A DNA stretch of 64,000 nucleotides. Source: Zarea fungicola. Lineage: Eukaryota > Ascomycota > Sordariomycetes > Hypocreales > Cordycipitaceae. Under the pieces are notes generated by a model. That model did no database searches. It saw nothing but the letters and a program-made list of their open reading frames with translations, and was not told where the DNA came from. The stretch is taken from contig FWCC01000283.1 in the NCBI GenBank assembly GCA_900169235.1, positions 1 to 64,000 of the forward strand, written 5' to 3'. How positions within the stretch are numbered: the first letter of the stretch is position 1; every line of letters starts with the position of its first letter. Positions 57,051-64,000 of the stretch are shown here, in pieces. A program made the position numbers and the translations under genes.

Positions 57051-59655
57051 TCACGCTGGCGCGCCCGGCGGAAGAAAAGGATCAGGAAGCATGCCACTCA
57101 TCATCATCCAGCTCATTTCATCCACGGTGTTGTCGTACGATTTGGGGTCTTCGGGCAGCACAATGCCATTCGGGAGCGAAAACATGTTGCCCTCCCCGTA
57201 CTCGTTGACAATCTCCTGATGCAGCCAAGGGCTGGCAAGCGGGTCAATCTCGTAGTTGATGGCATGGGGCCTCGGCTGCATCTGAGCCTGTAGGAAAGAA
57301 AAGTCGACGTAGCGGGGAAAGCACAGAACTTCAGTCACGATGCCGTGCTCCCACGAGCCCTCGCTGGCTTCAGTAGGTTCCGTTTCCAAGCACTGCGCCT
57401 GTGTCAACTTGCGCTCATATATCCGAAACAACTCTGGTATACAGCCATTAGCACTTGTTGAGGTGAATCAATGTTTCGGTTGGCGGCCTTTGCTTACCGA
57501 GACTGTGTCGGCCGAGATTGCACTTCTCGGCGAATTGCTCCATGGCAGCCATCAAGATTGTAAGCGAAAGGGAGGCCTTTTCCCCCAATGGCGAACCGCT
57601 AGCCGCAAAACACTTGGCTAGGAGCTGTATGCTCGCCGGGGTCCATAAGGAGCCGACGAGAAAGGGGCAGGCTTGCAGGATGCATCGGGCGGGCCAGTCC
57701 CGGACGACGGAGTAGATGGCGTCTGAGGCGCGCAGAATCTCCGCAAAAGCCTCCGACTCGATCGATTGGACGCCAAGGTCCTGCCCCGTTGCTGTGCCAA
57801 AGAAGCCGTCGTGGCAGTTTTGCAGAAACTGCCACGGCGTTGCCACATGAAAGAATCGTGCCTTGCTGGACAAGAGCAAGACCCTAGTCGATAAAAGTTA
57901 GCCATCCACACCACCACAGGGTATTGGAGGAAACATACGATTCAAGTAGTAGATAACAAGGCACGGGATCCGTCGCCAGAAAGCCGCCCCCCGTGCTGCT
58001 GCCAAGATGGCGCGCTTGGCAAGCCGCCACAGTGTGTGGGATAGTGTCCCTCCACGCAGCGGCACACTGCTCAATCTGCACAAGGCGCGCCATCAAGGCA
58101 TCACCGTCCGTCGCGTCGGCGGCCTTGGCGGCCTTGGCCACCAGATTCACAGCTGTCGCGACCAGGTGCAGGCCGACGACGCGACAGGTCGAGATGGAGA
58201 GCGTGGGCGCGAGGTGCGCGGCGTCCCGCAGCGCCGCCAGCGTGGGCGGGAGGAAAATGGATGCGCCCGGCGCCCGTCGCCCACCGAACCAGTCCTCGTC
58301 GTCGCACGGCAGCATGGTCGCGCCGCTGTCCCACGCAATCATGCGCGCGCGCGACTTTGAGGTGCATATAAAGTTCTCCAGCTCGGCGACGGCCCACCAC
58401 GCGCGCCGCAGCTCTTCGCGGGCCACAAAGTCGTCGTCGTCGTCGACGACGACGGTCACAGTGCCAGCAATACCACGGGGCGCCATGTGCGGCACGTTGA
58501 TTTTGTTGTTGTTGTTGCCGTTGTTGTTGTTGTTTGGCTGCTGGCGCTTGTCGACGGCGTCAAGGCCTAGGTCCTGCGCCAGGCGCACAGAGGTGGCAAT
58601 GAGAGAAAAGGCGCGGCCGCTGGCACCCAATTGGACTTCGGCAAAGGCGACCAGAATGGCAGCCTGCACAAGCCGGAGAGACGGCAGCTGCAACTTGCCC
58701 GAGTCCAGCTCGGCTTTTTCCAGCTTCGACGTGGCGCGGTGGAGGAGTTTCCGAGACTGGTGGAGGAATCCCCGGCCGCGATCCCATTCCTCGTTGCGGT
58801 TCTTGGGGTTAGGTAGGCTCCGATCTGGTGAAGGTTCCGAGTCATCGTCGTGGCGTAGAGACCGGTCAAATAGTTCCACCTCTGGAAGGGTTGTGTGGCG
58901 TGCGGCCAGGGCAGAGACGGCGCACAAGAGGAGAATGGCATCGTCGTCGGATTCCCAGCTACCCGTGCGAACCAAGTCGACGAAACTCGGCTGATGAAGC
59001 AGCCGCATTTGAGGATGAATAAAGTCGAAATACGTTGCGACTAAATATTCCACAAGGGCCCGTGGAGGGAGGACTGATCGCTGGCTGCTGGCGGAGACGT
59101 CACTTTTGTGCTGCCGCCGAGCTCGTTTCAGAGAGGTGTCGGATGGCTGCTGAGATCCAGACTGAGCCGCAAGGCTGGTATCATTACCCATCAGCGATGA
59201 GCTACCGCCTAGTATTGGAATTGGTCGACCCTGGTCAGCATCTCGGGCTGCATGTCGTGCGTGCATGCGAGGGTTGATGGGAGCCAGCCCAGCGGCCCGG
59301 TTGAGAGCACAACGCTTTCCTCGCTTAGAGCCCTTTTTCGGCCCTGGCTTCAGTGAATAAGCGGGATAAACGCAGTTGATTCCTGCAGTCAGGCACAGAC
59401 TGCATTTAGGTTTCCAGCCATTGCCTAGACAGGGGCTGTTTAGAATGTGGTGGAACTAAGTCACGCAACGTGCAGCAACGATACTCACATTTTCTTTTTT
59501 TTCTGTACAATCATTGGTTAGTCGGTTAAAATATTTCTTTTTCTGAAAACAAATTTTTCGTTATTGTCAACTTACTTGCTACAGCTTTCGCAGGCACGAT
59601 TTCTCTCACGACCAATATCCTCTGGGTCGACAGTTGCGGGTCTATCCTGCATCAT
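57051..59655 (-). CDS. Large Zn2Cys6 transcription factor with a 14-nt exon
   Basis: Five minus-strand exons (59655-59576, 59502-59489, 59424-57939, 57883-57498, 57433-57051) give 782 residues; introns are 73, 64, 55 and 64 bp. The zinc cluster is assembled from three exons: C22-x2-C25-x6-C32-x6-C39-x2-C42-x6-C49. The 14-nt second exon supplies the basic KKRK between C25 and C32. A fungal_trans domain follows at about 170-420, with YFDFIHPQMRLLHQPSF, LHQSRKLL, and ATSVRLAQDLGLD. An Asn-rich insert near 300 comes from a trinucleotide repeat. The remainder is helical. It is a candidate pathway activator for the polyketide cluster. Every splice join keeps the frame and restores a motif, so the model is well supported. 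Confidence 0.88.
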
Positions 59656-60589
59656 GGTTCAATTGAACACGCGTTCAGGAGACAACGGTCTTTGTAAAGG
59701 AATAAAGGAATGCGCACAGATATCCATACGTCGGAAAGCGAGACTCAATGTTGATTAGAGAAGAAAGTGAGCAAGGTTTCTGATTGAAACGGTTTCGCGA
59801 GGCTTGCCTTGAACGGCATCAACCGACGACAACAGCCTTAATTTGTCATGCGCCCACTTTGCTGCTTATTCGGATTCTAATTGGGTCTAACGTTGTCTGG
59901 CACCAGGATGTTCGGTGGCGACCGAGCTTCCACGATTCATGTTAATTCCCAAAATTTTCAAGTATATTTTGTAAGCATCGTAGAGTTGTTCTATTTCACT
60001 TTTCTCGATTTCCTTGGTTACGTACTGTATTGGCGACGGCCGTGGATGATGAACCGCACACGCCGTGCCAAGGACATGGAGACTCCAGCAAACCGTTGAG
60101 TACTGAGTAGCAAGGCTTTAGTAACCTCAAGGGTCCTTGTTTCATGACTCGTAGCCGTCAGCCTTGGCAGCAGCTGTTTCGGTTGGCAATTTTCGAATCG
60201 AGCCACAGCCTAATTAAAATACAATCACTCAGTGGGGGTGGCGATGAGCACGAAATGTAACAAGTCAGTCTCATGAGCCAATGCGATCCCGCAAATTTAT
60301 TTTCGAGTTATGAAAAGCGTGAATCGCTCAAGGTGACTTGATTTCTTGGCCCCCTTTCTGGCCTGGTTGGCCTGTTTGTGTCTGGTCAACTGTTGGGGGT
60401 CGAAATACAGGGTAAGGCCGACTGGGACACTCCAGCGACAAGGGCTGGACAAAACATTTGGTGGCTATCTTGGTATCACTAACATGAAAAACAGAAAAAC
60501 AAAAACAGAAAAATATCCAAAAATAAACACCCCGTGCTGAAAAGGGAAAAGATAGAAATACATCATAATCATTGTGCTCGTGCTCGTCG
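59656..60589. other. Non-coding gap
   Basis: Regulator promoter on the left and the 3' end of the membrane-protein gene on the right. No gene seen. Confidence 0.45.
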
Positions 60590-61492
60590 TTAGGCATCAT
60601 AGGCTTGTGCCTCCTCCATCTGTTGTCGATGCCGCCGTCGTTGTTCTACAGTCATGTTGCGGTTCATGCAGTCGAAGCAGCCCCAAACGCCGAATCCGAG
60701 TCTTGAGAGACTACAGAGGAGATGAAAAATTATTAATTATTTTTCTTGACAGTCTCACGTTCTTTTTTTTAAAAAAAAAAAAACTTACACAACTGCTATT
60801 AGAAACCACTGGGCTGTCGCCATCATACTCCTCAACGAGTACCGCTTTCCATACGGCGAATAGTCCAGATTAAATTGTAAATTGTAGTCGGTATCATTGG
60901 TAAGCGATGACGTGCCCGTGAAAATGACGAGCACCAGCCCGCCGAGACAAATGGCCATGGAGACGAGATCGTGGAGCATGGCGCGGGCGGGCGGAAGGGC
61001 GACGAAGCCTCGTGAGTTGTTGGTCAAGGCAACCATCTGCCAGCTGTCGTTGAGAAGTGAAACGGCGACCTGCGCAAGGTTAGATTTATTTTCAATGAGA
61101 GTATCGCAAACAATTTTTTTTAACAAAATTCTTAATGCATCGTCTCGTCTCGTTTCGTCCCGTCTTGCCTCTTTGCTGGAGCTGGTGGGTTCGGGATGTC
61201 CTCGCTTCCCCACACCCCGCATTCACCTCCATGCTGGCGTCGATCCAACAACGGCTTACGATGACAAGAGGAGCGAAGAAAAGCGAGAAGATGGTAGGCG
61301 ATAAAAAGGTAAAAAAATTAAAAACGGAAATCTTGCACATACCCCTGCCATGCCCGCAGCGACAGCGGATAGTCGGTCGGGCCAGCGATTCGCAATAAAC
61401 CCCAGCACCACCATGGTCACCAGAGACGTGAACCATCCCACCAGCCGAGCCGCCGCCTTGACGCCTGCCAACGGTGTATTACTCTCGTTCAT
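60590..61492 (-). CDS. Four-helix membrane protein, MARVEL-like
   Basis: Three exons, 61492-61343, 61069-60789 and 60710-60590, give 183 residues. The first intron is long for this window (273 bp, GTATGT donor, CTAAC branch, CAG acceptor); the second is 78 bp. Four hydrophobic segments are seen: about residues 18-36 (FTSLVTMVVLGFIA), 41-60, 84-103 (MAICLGGLVLVIF) and 130-150 (WFLIAVVLSRLGFGVWGCF). The C-terminus is hydrophilic, basic then acidic (EQRRRHRQQMEEAQ). The layout matches small fungal MARVEL-type membrane proteins that act in membrane organisation, but the family call is tentative. The frame stays open upstream of 61492, so a longer N-terminus cannot be excluded. Confidence 0.72.
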
Positions 61493-62983
61493 GAGGGCCG
61501 CATTCCTATGCTCTTGTACCCACTGAATTTGATGGATGGATGGATGGATGGATGAATATATGGATGGACAGCTGTTGTTCTTGAAATGGATGAAACCGAG
61601 ACAGGTGAAGGGGTTGGAGGAGGGGAAATAGAGACGACGGAATGTAGGCTCTACCAAATGCTCCAAGAATAGATTGCCCCCAAAAAGACAGAAAGAGGAG
61701 AGGAGGAGAAAGCCACACAGGCGCTCCTCAGCTGCGTGCTGCCGTCCCATGCGGTAACAGGGCCAGCAATCCTTTGCGCCACCGCGCGGCCTGTTGCATT
61801 TAAGCATTCCACAAGGGTGTGGTGTGGCGCACTGGTTCATATTTGCTCATTGGCGGGGGACACGGACAGTTTGCTTTGATGGATGGGACGGATGAATCTA
61901 ACCCAGGCGGGATTGGATGGGCTTTCGGTTGGTGTGAGGCAAACGCTTGAGCTAACTTGTTACATGAACTGGCCTGACAGGAGGAGGCTGGGCGGGGTTG
62001 GACAATCGCAGCCAGTCCCTGATTAAACTGTTGTTTTAATCACAACTTTGCCATCGCTCATCAATACGACCGACTGGTAATTTCTCACATCGAATCAACG
62101 CCTCTAATATCCACTAGCTCGATCGCATCGACAACGCGCTCCATAATACTCCATTCAATACATCCAACACTTTCCCATCGAGGACGACGCGAACCATCCG
62201 ACTGGCTCCCTCTCCACATTGGCTTACTACACCTGCATTGGAAACGGCCCCGATCTAGCGAAAACGATGTGACAAGGAAACTCGGCGAGCGACCCATCGA
62301 GCTTTACTTGTACGCTTTGGGTAAAAAGGCTAAAGTTGGTGGTCTACCGCTTGCTGGCTGCAACCGTGGTGGCCAAGTCGCGACTGGAATGTAGCCGACA
62401 AACGAGGCCTCTCTTGTCGGCATACCAACGCCGGTACTCCGTACAGCCGAGCGACACGATGAATAATGTTTTGAAAAGTCATCAATAAAAACTCGTTGAA
62501 CTATTTTAGACCTATTTTTAGAAGAGTAAACGACTTGGCGAATTTCAAATGTCTCGAGGCCGCTCTGCCCCTGCGTCGTTACCACCACGAGGGTAACAAG
62601 TGTTGTGGATAATGACTGAGACCTTTGCCACACGGTCGCGCGGTGGACCAGAAACATGTCCGTCCATGATGTGTTTTCCTGTTGCGGAGGGGGGTCTACT
62701 GCATTCCTGCCAATCTAAAGGGGACTGGTCTGAGCTATCTTTGGTTGAGACAATGTCTCGCTCAGATGTTGTGCAGGGGAGCGGCAGGGAAACAAGGGAG
62801 GGCTATAAAGAGTGCCCCCATCCCATCCGTTTGCAGATGCATTCATCATTCTCCAACGTGGACTACCATTAAAAAAAGGCTGTGTCGAATTATTTGCAAT
62901 TCTTTTCGTTCGAAAAAAAAAAACAGTTACGACTCAATAACAAGGGCAACAAACAAACCAACCATCTATACGCGTCCATCAAT
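61493..62983. other. Gap with GGAT microsatellite and TATA box
   Basis: No gene. A GATG tetranucleotide run lies at about 61531-61552. TATAAAG at 62814-62820 stands about 165 bases before the secreted peptide precursor and is followed by a long A/C-rich leader. Confidence 0.45.
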
Positions 62984-63232
62984 ATGAAGTTCTTCGCTGC
63001 TCTTCTCACGGCTTGCTTGGCTGCCACAGCCACGGCCCTTCCCCATGGCGTCGACGACAAGACTGTCAAGAGATTCAGACCACAAATATACACCTATAAC
63101 AAGACTCCCGTCGACCGACGTGTCGACACATCAGGCTACAAATTCAACATAATCGATAAGGAAGACCCTAGACGACGTGCCGAAAACACACCCATCATGC
63201 CCATGATCGAAAAGGTTCCCTATGATCAGTAA
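62984..63232 (+). CDS. Secreted peptide precursor with Kex2-type sites
   Basis: A single exon of 82 residues. A signal peptide covers about residues 1-19 (MKFFAALLTACLAATATAL). The mature part has no cysteine and carries three basic cleavage-type sites: KR at 29-30, RR at 45-46 and RRR at 63-65. Cutting there would release peptides of about 16, 19 and 17 residues, the first two of which share a loose pattern Tyr-x-(Tyr/Phe)-Asn and end in Asp-x-Arg-Arg. This looks like a precursor processed by the Golgi protease Kex2, as in fungal pheromone-like, repeat-peptide or RiPP precursors. The family was not recognised. A TATA box and leader precede it, and no maturation enzyme of known RiPP type was found beside it. 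Confidence 0.6.
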   Translation: MKFFAALLTACLAATATALPHGVDDKTVKRFRPQIYTYNKTPVDRRVDTSGYKFNIIDKEDPRRRAENTPIMPMIEKVPYDQ

Positions 63233-63824
63233 ACAAGCAAACCAACCAAAGCACAGTAATAAATCTGGACGACAGAATTTCAACTTGCTGTTACTCCTTG
63301 CTGGCCGAACTGTGCAGTATCATACCTGGGATGGAAGCGACACGGAAGTGACACGAAGCAACCTGAAGAAAGGCACCTTTGGATGGGAAGACGGAACCTG
63401 GGAAGTGCTGCGAATTTTTTTTTAAAAAAAAGAAAAGAGGGAAAAAATGTGAATTTTTGACTGATGTGAAACACAGTCTCTGATACTGCTTTCGTTTTGT
63501 ATGCTTGATTTCCCTGTTTGCATTGCGACGGTTCGGAGGAATATAATACTATTGGTTATTCATAGCTGCAGCAGACGGGTTTCCAGCATAGCTACAAGGT
63601 CATGCATGTTGAGCACCTACAAGAAATTTAAAAATTAAAAAACACCGAAATAAAGATTTGTCTTTTTTAAATTGAAATGCCAAATACATGTATTCCCAAA
63701 CCCGTGTACGCCACTCTGCAAATCTATAATTGCATGATGCTTCGACTTGAGAAAAAAAAAAAACAATAAAAAATAAAGAAAAAAAATAAAGAAATTCGTT
63801 CCATACGTATCCGTAAACCAAAAC
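63233..63824. other. Convergent intergenic region
   Basis: A/T-rich with poly-A tracts (63754-63766 and 63773-63791). No gene seen. Confidence 0.45.
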
Positions 63825-64000
63825 CTAAAATGCATATTCCTCCACATGCAGGTAAATCCCCTGCGCGCCCGTCCCCTTGTGCACAGCACGCTCATCGCTA
63901 ATCTGCGCCACGCAGTTCCTCGCCCGCGCCACCACCTCTGGCCCGCCGCACACCACCACGGCCGTCTCGCCCAGCGCGCCCTCAATGGGCTCCCGAATCA
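63825..64000 (-). CDS. C-terminus of a ferric-reductase-like oxidoreductase (partial)
   Basis: The minus-strand frame entering from the right edge encodes about 57 residues ending at a TAG at 63825-63827. It reads GETAVVVCGGPEVVARARN and ends in GIYLHVEEYAF. The CGGP loop after a Val-rich strand and the aromatic/acidic last residues match the NAD(P)-binding end of ferric reductase/NADPH oxidase-type flavocytochromes. The membrane and FAD domains lie outside the window. The call rests on this short stretch alone. Iron reduction at the plasma membrane would be the usual role. Confidence 0.6.
   Translation of the reverse strand, partial: IREPIEGALGETAVVVCGGPEVVARARNCVAQISDERAVHKGTGAQGIYLHVEEYAF

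Noticed and set aside
57993..58994. A 333-codon plus-strand frame
   Set aside because: It is antisense to exon three of the large Zn2Cys6 regulator, is extremely Arg/Ser-rich and has no motif; a G/C-driven shadow.
1..64000. tRNA and rRNA genes
   Set aside because: I looked for T-loop-like GGTTCGA/TCGAACC contexts and long rRNA-like stretches and found no cloverleaf I could support by eye.

Overview
The window is nuclear DNA of a filamentous ascomycete. Genes are broken by short introns (about 50-85 bp) with GTATGT/GTAAGT-type donors, CTAAC/CTGAT branch points and CAG/TAG acceptors. Zn2Cys6 regulators, a fungal highly reducing polyketide synthase, a Clr5-domain protein and cysteine-rich secreted proteins are present. 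A Sordariomycete, perhaps of the Hypocreales, would fit, but this is an impression from gene content. The exon joins given here were worked out by eye from reading frame, splice signals and family motifs; no transcript data were used.

Left third (1-24 kb): an accessory, secretion-rich region. After about 3.2 kb without a gene come a two-exon Cys-rich secreted protein, a Zn2Cys6 regulator divergent from a short-chain dehydrogenase (SDR), a second small Cys-rich protein, and a berberine-bridge-like flavin oxidase that lacks the usual FAD-linking histidine. Next are a decayed membrane-protein gene, an Ayr1-like SDR with a one-base frameshift, and an ankyrin-repeat fragment, with several tandem repeats among them. 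A third Cys-rich secreted protein, an NPP1/NLP-like secreted protein, a GT25-type Golgi glycosyltransferase and a DUF1254/DUF1214 GPI-anchor-like protein follow.

Middle (24-36 kb): gene-poor. The only convincing gene is a disordered Ser/Arg-rich protein at 28,958-30,016, with about 5 kb and 6 kb of apparently non-coding DNA on either side.

Right half (36-64 kb): a likely biosynthetic gene cluster. A 2,499-residue KS-AT-DH-MT-ER-KR-ACP polyketide synthase has no release domain. About 0.9 kb downstream lies a metallo-beta-lactamase-fold hydrolase that could release the product. Next come a decayed SDR, a small secreted protein, a GMC flavin oxidoreductase, a PP2C phosphatase of the pyruvate-dehydrogenase-phosphatase type, a Clr5-domain protein, a class I methyltransferase and a large Zn2Cys6 regulator with a 14-nt exon inside its zinc cluster. 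Beyond it are a four-helix membrane protein, a secreted peptide precursor with three dibasic sites, and the C-terminus of a ferric-reductase-like oxidoreductase cut by the window edge.

My reading is that the synthase, hydrolase, GMC enzyme, methyltransferase and regulator form one pathway whose chain is reduced, C-methylated, released in trans, oxidised and possibly O- or N-methylated. The left-hand SDR, flavin oxidase and regulator may be a separate small pathway. Several clear pseudogenes show that both regions have been turning over.
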